Shown: positions 7,423 to 15,879 of the stretch, in pieces
Numbering within the stretch: position 1 is the first letter of the stretch
Layout of the letters: the number at the start of each line of letters is the position of its first letter
NCBI GenBank assembly: GCA_017511325.1
Contig: JAFWKS010000449.1
Coordinates: forward strand, 1-27,097
Length of the DNA: 27,097 nucleotides
Source of the DNA: Erysipelotrichaceae bacterium
Lineage (GTDB): Bacteria; Bacillota_I; Bacilli_A; Erysipelotrichales; Erysipelotrichaceae
Direction: 5' to 3'
Translations under genes and position numbers: made by a program
Notes under the pieces: generated by a model
What the model saw: only the letters and a program-made list of their open reading frames with translations
Databases searched by the model: none
What the model was told of the DNA's origin: nothing

Positions 7423-9045
7423 ATGAAAAAATTATTTTCATTACTGATGGTATTGTTGCTCCTCGTTGGCTGCTCAAACGGCGGTAACAACGGTGGTGGC
7501 GGTCAGGAAGAAGCTGACCTTACAACAGTAACATTGCAGGCTCCGACACCATTGATCTCTATGGATACAGCTATCGCTACCGATGGTACTTCATTCTCTG
7601 CTCAGACTATGTGCATCTCTGGTCTGATGTCTCTGGATGCTGCTGGTAACCCGGTACCTGATGCAGCTGAAAAAGTTGATGTCAGTGATGACGGTTTAGT
7701 TTACACATTCACACTTCGTGATAACGGCGTATGGTCAAACGGTACACCTGTAACTGCTGCCGACTTCAAATACGCTTGGGACAGAGTTCAGGATCCTGAT
7801 ACCGCATCTGATTATGCATGGATCTTCGAAACAGCTAACGTTGCTTCTTATGAAGCTGTAGATGACAAGACTTTCAAGGTCACATTATCTAACCCTTCAG
7901 GTTTCTTCCTACAGTTAACTGCTTTCCCAACATTCTTCCCTGTTAACGAAGCATTCGCTACAGAGAAGGGTGACCAGTTCACATTGTCAGTTAATGATAT
8001 GATCTACAACGGACCATATATCATGACTTCTTGGACTGCTGGTTATTCATTCGAATTCGAACAGAATCCTAACTACTGGGATGCTGAAAACTATGCTAAG
8101 ACATATGCTCAGAAGGTCGTCTTCCGTGAGATCACTGATACTCAGACAGCTCTGATGGAATACGAATCAGGAAACCTTGACACTGTTACATTATCAGGTG
8201 AACAGGTCGATGCCAACAAGGACGTTGATGGTTTCATCAACAGACTCGCAGGCTACATGTTCTATCTGTCGATCAACATGGGCAACAACGTTCACAATCG
8301 TGATGGCGCTGCCAACCTGGCAAACCAGAACGTAAGAAAAGCTATGGCTCTTGCGATCGATCGTGAAGCTATCGCTAAGGTCCTTAACGATGGTTCAGTT
8401 GCTTCCGGTGGTATCATCCCTATCGGCTTGGCTTCAAATCCGGTAAGCGGTGTTGATTTCCGTGATGATCAGGGTTATGTAACTGAATACGATGTCGACA
8501 AGGCTAAAGAGTACTATGCAGCTGCTGTTGCTGAACTTGGTCACGATGTAACATTTGAACTGTTATATGGTACAGATGAAGGTGACTCAATCATCAAGGC
8601 TGCCGAACAGATCCAGTACTTCCTTGAACAGGTCGGTTTCACTGTAAATCTTAACGGCAAACCTAAGAAAGAACGTCTGAACCTTGCCGGTACTACAAAT
8701 GACCACGATTACGATGTCATGCTGACTCGCTGGGGTCCTGACTATGGCGATCCTCAGACATACATGGATCTGTATGTTTCAACAAATGCATCCAACAACG
8801 ATGGCGGTTACAACTCGCCTGCATACGATGCTTTGGTTGCTGATGCTGAAACAGGTGCCGGTATTGCTGATGCAAGTGCTAGATGGCAGGATTGGCTCGA
8901 TGCTGAAAAGCAGCTGGTTGTTGAAGATGCTGCAATCGTTCCAGTATTCCAGTCAGGTGGAGCTATGATCATCAATCCTAGTATTGAAGGTATCGAATTC
9001 CACTCAGCCGCTGTTGACAGCTACCGTCATATCGTAGTTAAATAA
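7423..9045 (+). CDS. oppA: Oligopeptide ABC transporter, substrate-binding lipoprotein OppA
   Basis: 540 residues, the usual OppA size. A lipobox (LLVGC, Cys17) is followed by a flexible Ser/Gly/Asn linker. The SBP_bac_5 fold is clear: LRDNGVWSNGTPVTAADFKYAWDRVQDP (about residues 99-126), FEQNPNYWD, a conserved FYLSINMGN strand, NVRKAMALAIDREAIA, and a terminal lobe with the strongly conserved MLTRWGPDYGDPQTYMDLY. It captures peptides outside the membrane and delivers them to OppBC. Codon use is more biased (many GCT, GAA, AAC, TTC) than in its neighbours, and promoter and ribosome site are strong, which fits high expression. A hairpin after the stop probably lowers read-through into oppB. 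Confidence 0.93.
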   Translation: MKKLFSLLMVLLLLVGCSNGGNNGGGGQEEADLTTVTLQAPTPLISMDTAIATDGTSFSAQTMCISGLMSLDAAGNPVPDAAEKVDVSDDGLVYTFTLRDNGVWSNGTPVTAADFKYAWDRVQDPDTASDYAWIFETANVASYEAVDDKTFKVTLSNPSGFFLQLTAFPTFFPVNEAFATEKGDQFTLSVNDMIYNGPYIMTSWTAGYSFEFEQNPNYWDAENYAKTYAQKVVFREITDTQTALMEYESGNLDTVTLSGEQVDANKDVDGFINRLAGYMFYLSINMGNNVHNRDGAANLANQNVRKAMALAIDREAIAKVLNDGSVASGGIIPIGLASNPVSGVDFRDDQGYVTEYDVDKAKEYYAAAVAELGHDVTFELLYGTDEGDSIIKAAEQIQYFLEQVGFTVNLNGKPKKERLNLAGTTNDHDYDVMLTRWGPDYGDPQTYMDLYVSTNASNNDGGYNSPAYDALVADAETGAGIADASARWQDWLDAEKQLVVEDAAIVPVFQSGGAMIINPSIEGIEFHSAAVDSYRHIVVK

Positions 9046-9067
9046 TCAAGAATTTATTTAAGATTTA

Positions 9068-9103
9068 AGATAGAGCGATTGAGAAATCTTAATCGCTCTA
9101 TTT
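9068..9103 (+). terminator. Attenuator-like hairpin between oppA and oppB
   Basis: The perfect 10-bp stem TAGAGCGATT (9071-9080)/AATCGCTCTA (9091-9100) is extended by A-T and G-T pairs and has a 10-nt loop. It is followed by TTTATTGTTT. Its position inside the operon suggests partial termination or 3'-end stabilisation that makes OppA more abundant than the permeases. Confidence 0.7.
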
Positions 9104-9124
9104 ATTGTTTAGAAGGGGGAGAAA

Positions 9125-10057
9125 ATGAAAAAATACATCCTGAGAAGAGTATTGATAAGTATTGCTACTTTGATGGTAATTATCTTAGTTCTTTTCCTTT
9201 TGATGGATCTGATGCCAGGAACACCTTTTAATGATGAAAAACTGACCCAGGCTCAACTGGATCTTTTGTATCAGAAATACGGGTTGGATAAACCGCTGCT
9301 GGTAAGATTCTTCCTATATATGAAGAATATGCTTACAGGTGATCTGGGAGTTTCTTATGCCATCAATAAGAACTTTGCGATTTCTGACATGATTAAAGGG
9401 CGTTTAGGCATTTCGATTACGGTTGGTGCCATGGCAATGATTTTCGGTACGATCATGGGGCTCATCCTGGGTATCCTGGCTGCCTTGAATCACAATACCT
9501 GGATCGATAACCTTTGTTCGGTCATATCGGTCATCGGTGTAAGTGTACCATCCTATGTCTGTGCCTTGCTTTTATGCTATTTTATAGCCTACAAGCTGAA
9601 ACTGCTGCCTATCCTTTACAACCAGAAAATGCCGTTTCAGTCTTTGATATTGCCGGCTTTGGCTCTGTCGGTCTCTCCGACAGCCAATATCGCCAGGTTT
9701 ACCCGTTCAGAGATGATCGATGTGCTCAATTCTGAATATGTACAGCTGGTCCAGTCAAAAGGTGTCAAAGATCACCGCATGATCATTAAACATGCTTTAA
9801 GAAATACTTTGATCCCTATCATCACTGTCATGGGACCTTTGCTGGTAAACCTTTTGACCGGTTCTTCCGTAATTGAAAGGATCTTCGGTATCCCGGGCAT
9901 TGGTCTTCTGATGATCTCAGGCATTCAGCAGAATGACTACAACGTCACTATTGCCTGTTCGTTTATTTATTCAGTCATGTATATTGCCGTTATGCTGGTG
10001 GTCGATATCCTCTACGGTGTCATCGATCCGCGTATCAGGGTAAGCAAGGAGGGTTAA
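9125..10057 (+). CDS. oppB: Oligopeptide ABC transporter permease OppB
   Basis: 310 residues with the OppB/DppB layout. The first membrane segment starts at residue 9 after the short basic MKKYILRR. An extracytoplasmic stretch has the family hallmark LMPGTPFNDEKLTQAQLDLLYQKYGLDKPL. Five further membrane segments follow. The cytoplasmic EAA loop that docks on the ATPases is seen around ARFTRSEMIDVLNSEYVQLVQSKGV (about 190-214) and continues with the HALRNTLIPIITVMGP block. The C-terminus DILYGVIDPRIRV is typical. GAAGGGGGAG lies just before the ATG. With OppC it forms the membrane channel for peptides. oppC starts one base after its stop. Confidence 0.93.
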   Translation: MKKYILRRVLISIATLMVIILVLFLLMDLMPGTPFNDEKLTQAQLDLLYQKYGLDKPLLVRFFLYMKNMLTGDLGVSYAINKNFAISDMIKGRLGISITVGAMAMIFGTIMGLILGILAALNHNTWIDNLCSVISVIGVSVPSYVCALLLCYFIAYKLKLLPILYNQKMPFQSLILPALALSVSPTANIARFTRSEMIDVLNSEYVQLVQSKGVKDHRMIIKHALRNTLIPIITVMGPLLVNLLTGSSVIERIFGIPGIGLLMISGIQQNDYNVTIACSFIYSVMYIAVMLVVDILYGVIDPRIRVSKEG

Positions 10058-10058
10058 G

Positions 10059-11075
10059 ATGAGCGAGATCAAGAATCATGAATTTCATCACGACGACTTT
10101 GAATTTGCCCATGCAGAAGGCGAAAAACTGATCGACAGGACCTATAAGTCAACTTCCTACTGGAAAGATGTCTGGGGCAACTTCTCCAAAAACAAGGGTG
10201 CCCTGATCGGCGCAGTGATCATTATGATCATCATCCTGCTTGCGATCATCGGTCCGTCTATGAATGAACACACTTATAAATCTATCACTCACGGACATGA
10301 GTGTCTGGTGCCGCGTATTCCGGGTCTGGAAAAGATCGGGATCGCCAATGGCTATTTCAAGGGTACGAATCAGTACGCTTCCAAGGGCCTTGATGATGTC
10401 TATTACTGGTTTGGTTCTGATACTCAGGGAAGAGATATCTTCACGCGTGTCTGGGCCGGGACCAGAGTATCGCTGGTGATCGCTTTCGCGGCAGTCCTGG
10501 TCGATATCTTCATCGGCATGGTCTATGGCCTTGTCTCCGGTTTTATCGGCGGCAGAGTCGATATCTATATGCAGAGATTTGCGGAGATCCTCAACGGCAT
10601 TCCGACGCTGGTCGTAGTCACCTTGCTGGGCATGGTGCTCAAGCCTGGTATCTCTTCCATCATCTTCTCGCTTGTTTTGACAGGCTGGATCGGTATGGAA
10701 AGGATCGCCAGAGCACAGGTATTGAAAGTCAAGGAACAGGAATACATTCTGGCTTCGACGACTTTAGGTGCTTCCAGGTTCAGACTCATTTTCAAGGAAG
10801 TATTGCCTAATATCTTCGGTCAGGTCATCATCACAAGTATGTTCTCGATCCCGAGTGCGATCTTCCTAGAGGCCTATCTGTCGTTTTTGGGCTTAGGTGT
10901 TCCTGCACCTTTGGCTTCCTTGGGATCACTGGTCTCAGATGGCTACAAGTCCATGACGACCTATTCTCATATCCTTATCATTCCGGTCGTTGTATTAGGA
11001 ATACTGATGCTTTGTTTCAACCTCTTTGCCGATGGTTTAAGAGATGCGTTTGATCCGAAGATGCTGAACAGGTAG
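10059..11075 (+). CDS. oppC: Oligopeptide ABC transporter permease OppC
   Basis: 338 residues. An unusually acidic and His-rich cytoplasmic N-terminus (HEFHHDDFEFAH) precedes the OppC_N segment SYWKDVWGNFSKNKGALIGAVIIMIIIL. Then comes the family block HWFGTDxxGRD-like YWFGSDTQGRDIFTRVWAGTRVSL (about 112-135). The EAA loop is at MERIARAQVLKVKEQEYILASTTLGAS (about 213-239), and EAYLSFLGLGVPAPLASLGSLVSDG marks the last part of the core. AAGGAGGG, lying in the oppB 3' end, provides the ribosome site. Six membrane segments are expected; it pairs with OppB. Confidence 0.93.
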   Translation: MSEIKNHEFHHDDFEFAHAEGEKLIDRTYKSTSYWKDVWGNFSKNKGALIGAVIIMIIILLAIIGPSMNEHTYKSITHGHECLVPRIPGLEKIGIANGYFKGTNQYASKGLDDVYYWFGSDTQGRDIFTRVWAGTRVSLVIAFAAVLVDIFIGMVYGLVSGFIGGRVDIYMQRFAEILNGIPTLVVVTLLGMVLKPGISSIIFSLVLTGWIGMERIARAQVLKVKEQEYILASTTLGASRFRLIFKEVLPNIFGQVIITSMFSIPSAIFLEAYLSFLGLGVPAPLASLGSLVSDGYKSMTTYSHILIIPVVVLGILMLCFNLFADGLRDAFDPKMLNR

Positions 11076-11083
11076 GTGAAGTT

Positions 11084-12181
11084 ATGGCAAAGTTTAAGAG
11101 AGATAAAAACGAAAGAGTACTTTCGATCAGAGATCTGAATATATCGTTCAAGACCAACTACGGTGTAGTCAGAGCTATTCGAGGCGTAAGGCTCGACCTG
11201 TTCCAGGGTGAGACGGTCGCGATCGTCGGTGAATCCGGATCAGGAAAATCAGTTACCGTTAAGACCATGATGGGGATCCTTGATTCCAATGGTCATATCG
11301 ATTCAGGTTCGATCAATTACCGCTACACTGACAAAGATGGCAATCAGGTCGAATGTGATCTGGCCAAGATGGATCAGAAAGAGATCCGTTATCAGCTGTG
11401 TGGCAAGCACATCGCGATGGTCTTCCAGGATCCGATGACTTCTTTGGATCCGACTATGACGATCGGCAAGCAGATCATGGAACCGATGATCGAACACAAC
11501 TACGCTACTAAAGCAGAAGCAGCCAAAAAGGCTTTGGAACTGCTGGATGAAGTAGGGATCAGCGAACCGAAAAAGACTTTCAAGCAGTATCCGCATGAAC
11601 TTTCAGGCGGCATGAGGCAAAGAGTCGTCATCGCTATTGCCTTGGCGTGCGATCCTGATATCCTCATCTGTGATGAGCCGACAACGGCACTCGATGTTAC
11701 GATCCAGGCCAAGATTCTGGAGAAGATCAAAGAGATCCAGCTGAAGAAAAATATTTCCGTCATCTATGTCACACATGACCTGGGCGTCGTAGCGAAGGTT
11801 GCGGATTATGTTGCAGTCATGTATGCAGGAAGGATCGTGGAAAAAGGCAATATCAACGAAGTCTTCTATGATCCTAGACATCCGTATACCTGGGGTCTGC
11901 TCAGCTCTATGCCGGATATCGACACGGATTCAAGACGTCTGTTTGCGATCCCTGGCACTCCACCTAACCTGATGGAAGAAGTGGTCGGTGATGCGTTTGC
12001 ACCGCGAAATCCGTTTGCGCTCAATATAGATTACCGTGAAGAACCGCCAATGTACGATGTCGGCGGTCAGCACCGTGTAGCTTCATGGCTCTGTGATCCG
12101 CGTGCTCCGAAAGTTGATATGCCTATCGAACTTAGAGAGCGTCTTGAAAAGATGAAGAAGGAGGCTGGTATAAATGAGTGA
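11084..12181 (+). CDS. oppD: Oligopeptide ABC transporter ATP-binding protein OppD
   Basis: 365 residues. All ABC ATPase elements are intact: Walker A GESGSGKS (49-56), Q-loop FQDPMTSLDP (114-123), signature LSGGMRQR (173-180), Walker B LICDEPTTALDV (194-205) and the switch His231 in VTHDLGVV. The C-terminal oligo_HPY extension (RHPYTWGLLSSMPDID, then a Cys-containing tail WLCDPRAP) is the peptide-transporter type. It hydrolyses ATP together with OppF to drive uptake. It starts 8 nt after oppC, and its last 8 bases overlap oppF, with an AAGGAGG site inside its own 3' end, so translation of the two is coupled. Confidence 0.93.
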   Translation: MAKFKRDKNERVLSIRDLNISFKTNYGVVRAIRGVRLDLFQGETVAIVGESGSGKSVTVKTMMGILDSNGHIDSGSINYRYTDKDGNQVECDLAKMDQKEIRYQLCGKHIAMVFQDPMTSLDPTMTIGKQIMEPMIEHNYATKAEAAKKALELLDEVGISEPKKTFKQYPHELSGGMRQRVVIAIALACDPDILICDEPTTALDVTIQAKILEKIKEIQLKKNISVIYVTHDLGVVAKVADYVAVMYAGRIVEKGNINEVFYDPRHPYTWGLLSSMPDIDTDSRRLFAIPGTPPNLMEEVVGDAFAPRNPFALNIDYREEPPMYDVGGQHRVASWLCDPRAPKVDMPIELRERLEKMKKEAGINE

Positions 12182-13106
12182 GATCAAACAACCTTTACTT
12201 CATGTTGAGAATCTGAAACAGCATTTCAGGGTCTCCCGTAAATCCGTAACCAAAGCGGTCGACGGCATCAGCTTCGATATCTATGAAGGCGAGACTTACG
12301 GTCTGGTCGGTGAGTCCGGTTCCGGAAAATCCACGACCGGCAGATCGATTATCAGACTTTATCAGCCAACTGCCGGTAAGATCATCTTTGATGGTCATGA
12401 CATTTCCGGAAAACTGAATAAGGAAGATGAGAGATATCTCAGGACCAATATGGCTATGATCTTCCAGGATCCGATGGCGTGTCTTAATCCGCGCAAGAAG
12501 ATCTCACAGATCATTGCGGAAGGCCTGGAGATCCATAATCTGTGTTCTTCAAAAGAAGAACTGGATCAAAGAGTAGCGGACATCCTGGATAAGGTAGGTC
12601 TGTCAAAGGAACAGGGCACAAGATTCCCGCATCAGTTCTCCGGCGGTCAAAGACAAAGAGTCGGTATCGCCAGAGCTTTGGTCATGAATCCGAAACTGGT
12701 CATCGCGGATGAATGTATCTCCGCCCTGGATGTATCCATTCAGGCTCAGGTCGTAAACCTGATGAAGGACTTACAGGATGAACTGGGAACGACATATCTG
12801 TTCATTGCCCACGACCTGTCAATGGTCAAGTATATTTCCGACAGGATCGGAGTCATGCATCTGGGTCACATCGTTGAAACAGGTACGACAGATGATATCT
12901 TCCAGAATCCGATCCACCCTTATACAAAATCACTGCTGTCAGCAATCCCGCATCCAAATCCAATTGTAGAAAAGAAGCGTAAGGCTCTTACCTACAACAA
13001 AGATGAGGAAGGTGTCGATTATGAGGCAGGACATGAGATCATCGTTTCAGACACTCACAAGGTCCTGGCAACAGATGAAGAATATAAGAAGTGGACAGCA
13101 CAATAG
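12174..13106 (+). CDS. oppF: Oligopeptide ABC transporter ATP-binding protein OppF
   Basis: 310 residues with complete ATPase motifs: GESGSGKS (46-53), FQDPMACLNPR (97-107), FSGGQRQR (155-162), Walker B plus D-loop LVIADECISALDV (175-187) and His213. Cys181 replaces the usual Pro of DEPxSALD; I recall this DEC variant from other Firmicute OppF proteins, so it is not a defect. The oligo_HPY region (HPYTKSLLSAIPHPNP) follows. The ATG overlaps the end of oppD. A terminator 11 bp after the stop closes the operon, which is therefore a complete five-gene peptide importer. Confidence 0.93.
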   Translation: MSEIKQPLLHVENLKQHFRVSRKSVTKAVDGISFDIYEGETYGLVGESGSGKSTTGRSIIRLYQPTAGKIIFDGHDISGKLNKEDERYLRTNMAMIFQDPMACLNPRKKISQIIAEGLEIHNLCSSKEELDQRVADILDKVGLSKEQGTRFPHQFSGGQRQRVGIARALVMNPKLVIADECISALDVSIQAQVVNLMKDLQDELGTTYLFIAHDLSMVKYISDRIGVMHLGHIVETGTTDDIFQNPIHPYTKSLLSAIPHPNPIVEKKRKALTYNKDEEGVDYEAGHEIIVSDTHKVLATDEEYKKWTAQ

Positions 13107-13116
13107 ATCAACAGAT

Positions 13117-13142
13117 GAGCAGCTAATAACTGCTCTTTTTTT
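13117..13142 (+). terminator. Intrinsic terminator of the opp operon
   Basis: Stem GAGCAG/CTGCTC (13117-13122/13130-13135) with a 7-nt loop, followed directly by seven T residues. Confidence 0.85.
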
Positions 13143-13219
13143 GATCCTGCAAGAGGGAGATACATTAGAAATCAGATTTTCAGGAATAAACGATCGATCT
13201 GCTTTATGTGTAAAATAAA

Positions 13220-13245
13220 TAGATTGTACAATATTGTACAATCTA
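13220..13245. repeat. Perfect 26-bp palindrome built from two tandem ATTGTACAAT decamers
   Basis: Bases 13220-13245 equal their own reverse complement. The core is ATTGTACAAT twice in direct succession (13223-13232 and 13233-13242), each decamer itself a palindrome. It lies between the ends of convergent oppF and tcdA, after the opp terminator, and 31 bp beyond the tcdA stop. There is no T run on the plus side; on the minus strand it could form a 3' hairpin for tcdA. Function unknown. Confidence 0.6.
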
Positions 13246-13275
13246 ACTGAAATATGACGGGATATCGATTATTTT

Positions 13276-13995
13276 CTAATCCAGTGCACAGATCTTCCTG
13301 GTTACAAAATAGGCGATAGCCAATCCGGCAGCTGATGGGACAAAAGCTGATGAACCAGGGATACTTCTGCGGGAGCTGTCCTTTTCGATCTGTTTGATGT
13401 CGAAAAGTGGTTTAAGCGGCTTTTCTGTTGAGTATACGACATCAAGTTTCTTTATGCCTTTTTCCTTTAACAGCTTTCTCATGATCTTGGCTAAAGGATC
13501 GCCATAAGTCTTGTATACATCAGTGATGACTACTTTTGTCGGATCAAGTCTGTTGCCGCAGCCCATCGCAGAGATGATCGGAACATTCATTGACTTGGCT
13601 GTTTCAATGATATCCAATTTGGCGGTGACAGTATCGATCGCATCGATGATGTAGTCATATTGCGTAAAATCAAAAATATTCTTTTTTTCCGGAAGATAGA
13701 AACAGTCATAGGTGTTGACGGTGATGTTAGGGCTTATGCTGAGGACTCTTCTTTTTGCCACATCAACTTTTTTTATACCGACTGTATCATGGGTCGCGAT
13801 GATCTGCCGGTTGATATTGCTTATAGCGACATCATCGTTGTCGATCAAGTCAAGCGTTCCGATCCCTGTTCTGGCAAGCCCTTCAACAGCGTATCCGCCG
13901 ACTCCGCCCACGCCGAAAACCGCCACTCTGGCCTTGGCCATCTTCTCTAGGGCATCTTTTCCAATGAGGAGTTCTGTTCTTATGAATTCTTCCAT
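13276..13995 (-). CDS. tcdA: tRNA threonylcarbamoyladenosine dehydratase TcdA (ThiF/E1-like)
   Basis: 239 residues. An adenylation fold of the ThiF/MoeB type: GVGGVGG (28-34), LIDNDDVAISNINRQ (50-64, the Asp and Arg that hold ATP), IIDAIDTVTAKL, and the TcdA-specific middle region ISAMGCGNRLDPTKVVITDVYKTYGDPLAKIMR with VVYSTEKP. It dehydrates t6A37 of ANN-decoding tRNAs to cyclic ct6A using ATP, in the cytoplasm. The C-terminal hydrophobic SAAGLAIAYFVTRKI is normal for the family. The minus-strand -10 box TATAAT (14008-14003) is only 7 nt before the ATG, and no Shine-Dalgarno is present. Its 3' end faces oppF across the large palindrome. Confidence 0.9.
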   Translation of the reverse strand: MEEFIRTELLIGKDALEKMAKARVAVFGVGGVGGYAVEGLARTGIGTLDLIDNDDVAISNINRQIIATHDTVGIKKVDVAKRRVLSISPNITVNTYDCFYLPEKKNIFDFTQYDYIIDAIDTVTAKLDIIETAKSMNVPIISAMGCGNRLDPTKVVITDVYKTYGDPLAKIMRKLLKEKGIKKLDVVYSTEKPLKPLFDIKQIEKDSSRRSIPGSSAFVPSAAGLAIAYFVTRKICALD

Positions 13996-14585
13996 TAAGA
14001 ATATTATACGTCAGTACAATTGATAATATGCGGAATCGGAAAAGTGTGCACAACAGGTAAGAATCATCAGTTCTTTTAAGGAAAGGCAACCATGGATATG
14101 GCAATATAAACTGATCGAATTAATTGACTCTATATCTTCTTTATGCGCAATGCGATGTTTGGCATCGTACCATTTATGAACAAGCAAAGAAATCAACTTT
14201 CGTGACAGAGCCTTATGTTCAGGCCCATCATAGGAAGAAAAACGCAAAGAGTGTCTCACAAAGGGGAACTATCTGAACTGTAAGGCATATACTTGGCGGT
14301 AATCCAGATCTTTTAGGAACGGACCAGCAAAACCGTCTAGTCCAGGTACTGATTCATTCCTGAAAGATCACTAAGAATTTTTATTTTCTATCTGGATCAA
14401 TTATCAGATCAAAGATATCTTATGAGTCAGAAATCGGCCACGTAGTACAAATTTGGCTCCTATTTTCATTAATGTTAATTAGAACGAATGATTTATGTTT
14501 AATTAACGAATTGAGCTGTTTTTGTTACTTAAAAGTGATATTATTTACTTAAATTACATCAGTGATAATTAGGAGATTTTACAAT
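13996..14585. other. 590-bp stretch without an intact gene; possible decayed minus-strand ORF
   Basis: The first 13 bp hold the tcdA -10 box. On the minus strand 14259-14011 can encode 82 residues (start GTG; SSYDGPEHKALSRKLISLL near its beginning), and the same frame continues upstream across a TAG with sensible-looking sequence (GLDGFAGPFLKDLDYRQV, about 14354-14300). This looks like a remnant of a longer gene, but I recognise no family and see no ribosome site. From about 14400 the DNA becomes strongly AT-rich and leads into the fic promoter region, with two related blocks ATGTTAATTAGAACGAAT and ATGTTTAATTAACGAAT (14472-14489, 14495-14511). Confidence 0.35.
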
Positions 14586-15726
14586 ATGAATAATAGATCT
14601 GGATATTTTGTAAATCAGCCTGGAGGGTTTAAGTCTTTTGTTCCAAATAAACTTCCTCCGACCAATCCGTCAATAAAATATGATCAGGAAATGATAAACG
14701 CTCTTTCAAAAGCAGAAAGGATGCTAGGAAGACTTGATGGCGTAACACAAGTTTTGCCTAACCCAGAATTATTTGTAGCTATGTACGTAAAAAAAGAGGC
14801 GGTTCTCAGTTCGCAGATAGAAGGTACACAAGCTTCACTTACTGATCTATTTGAGGAAAGTGAAGACGAAGGGAAAATAAAACACGTAAGCGAGATAGTA
14901 AATTATATAAATGCGATGAATTATGGCATAGAAAGACTAAACACATTACCGTTATCCTTAAGACTCATTAGGGAAATACATCAGTGTTTACTTCGTGATG
15001 TTAGAGGTGGAGAACGCAATCCGGGAGAATTCAGAAGATCACAGAATTGGATCGGTCCTAAAGGTTCAACATTATCTAATGCGGTATTTGTTCCCCCCTG
15101 CTGTTCCAGATATGATACAAGGTCTTAATGATTTGGAAAGTTTTATAAATGAAAAAGACGAAATATCACCTTTGATAAAAATTGCACTGATACACGCTCA
15201 ATTCGAAAGCATTCATCCCTTCCTTGATGGAAACGGAAGAATGGGAAGGTTGCTAATAACATTTTGGCTATATAATGAACAAATCCTTTCAAAACCATTA
15301 TTATATTTGAGTTATTATTTCAAATTGTTTAGAGAAGATTATTATAATTCACTAATGAATGTGAGGTTAAATGGAGATTGGGAAACGTGGATCAAATTCT
15401 TTCTAAAAGGTGTTTCGTACGTTTCTCGAGAAGCAATCGATACAGCTAAAGAAATACTCGAGCTAAAAGAAGAATGTGAAAAACAAATAGGCGAATATAG
15501 TAATACGTATTATTCAAATTGTTTAAATTATTTGTTTGAATATCCGGTCGTTTCTAAACCTCAATTAGAAGACCAACTTAAAATTGCTGCTCCTACAGTT
15601 GGAAGAATCGTAGACAAAATGTGTAGCTTAGGAATCCTTAAAGATATCACTCCACAAAAACAAAGATATAAAAGATATGCATTTGATAAATATCTATCAA
15701 TTTTAAACAGAGGAACCGAAATATAG
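14586..15726 (+). pseudogene. Fic-domain AMP-transferase, split by a +1 frameshift in a C6 tract
   Basis: Two overlapping frames make one protein. Frame one runs from ATG 14586 (AGGAG 10 nt upstream; the in-frame GTG at 14562 lies before that ribosome site and is rejected) to 15128. Frame two carries on to 15726. Removing one C from the run at 15093-15098 gives NAVFVPPAVPDMIQGLND, as expected for the family, and one ORF of about 380 codons. The class II inhibitory helix SSQIEG (75-80) and the catalytic HPFLDGNGRMGR (bases 15214-15249) are intact, with a C-terminal winged-helix-like end. Fic enzymes of this type transfer AMP to a protein hydroxyl. As read, the product lacks the catalytic motif. 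The alternatives are a sequencing error, decay or phase variation. The region is AT-richer than its neighbours, suggesting acquisition. Confidence 0.8.
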
Positions 15727-15828
15727 GCAAAACTCATATTTAAGTTTGAAAATATGATAAGCGTTACCAATCTAAATACAAAAAGACCATAGATATTTAA
15801 CAAAAAATAAAAAAATACTAGAATATTA

Positions 15829-15850
15829 ATATATGTCGTAGGACATATAT
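15829..15850 (+). promoter_or_regulatory. 9-bp inverted repeat upstream of the potassium operon
   Basis: ATATATGTC/GACATATAT with a 4-nt spacer, 30 bp before the start of the first RCK gene. It could be an operator or a leader hairpin. The region upstream (15727-15828) is AT-rich, with TTAACA at 15797-15802 as a possible -35. I do not see the conserved core of a c-di-AMP (ydaO) riboswitch, which often precedes such operons. Confidence 0.35.
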
Positions 15851-15879
15851 GTTTTATTGAATGGATAAGGATGACAGAT

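Noticed and set aside
12713..12721. Cys in OppF DECISALD as a loss-of-function change
   Set aside because: The catalytic Asp-Glu and the rest of the D-loop are intact, and the variant is, as I recall, known from other Firmicute OppF proteins.
13003..13218. 71-codon ORF over the oppF end and terminator
   Set aside because: It crosses the opp terminator, shadows oppF in another frame and has no recognisable sequence.
13712..14023. 103-codon plus-strand ORF
   Set aside because: It is antisense to tcdA, which has full family motifs.
14562..14564. GTG as start of the broken fic gene
   Set aside because: The AGGAG ribosome site lies inside the extra codons; ATG 14586 has correct spacing.
15871..15873. 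Earlier ATG for the first RCK protein
   Set aside because: It leaves no distance to the AAGG site; ATG 15880 has 8 nt spacing and the normal family N-terminus.
15727..15879. c-di-AMP (ydaO-type) riboswitch before the potassium operon
   Set aside because: The interval is only about 150 bp and AT-rich, and the conserved core was not seen.
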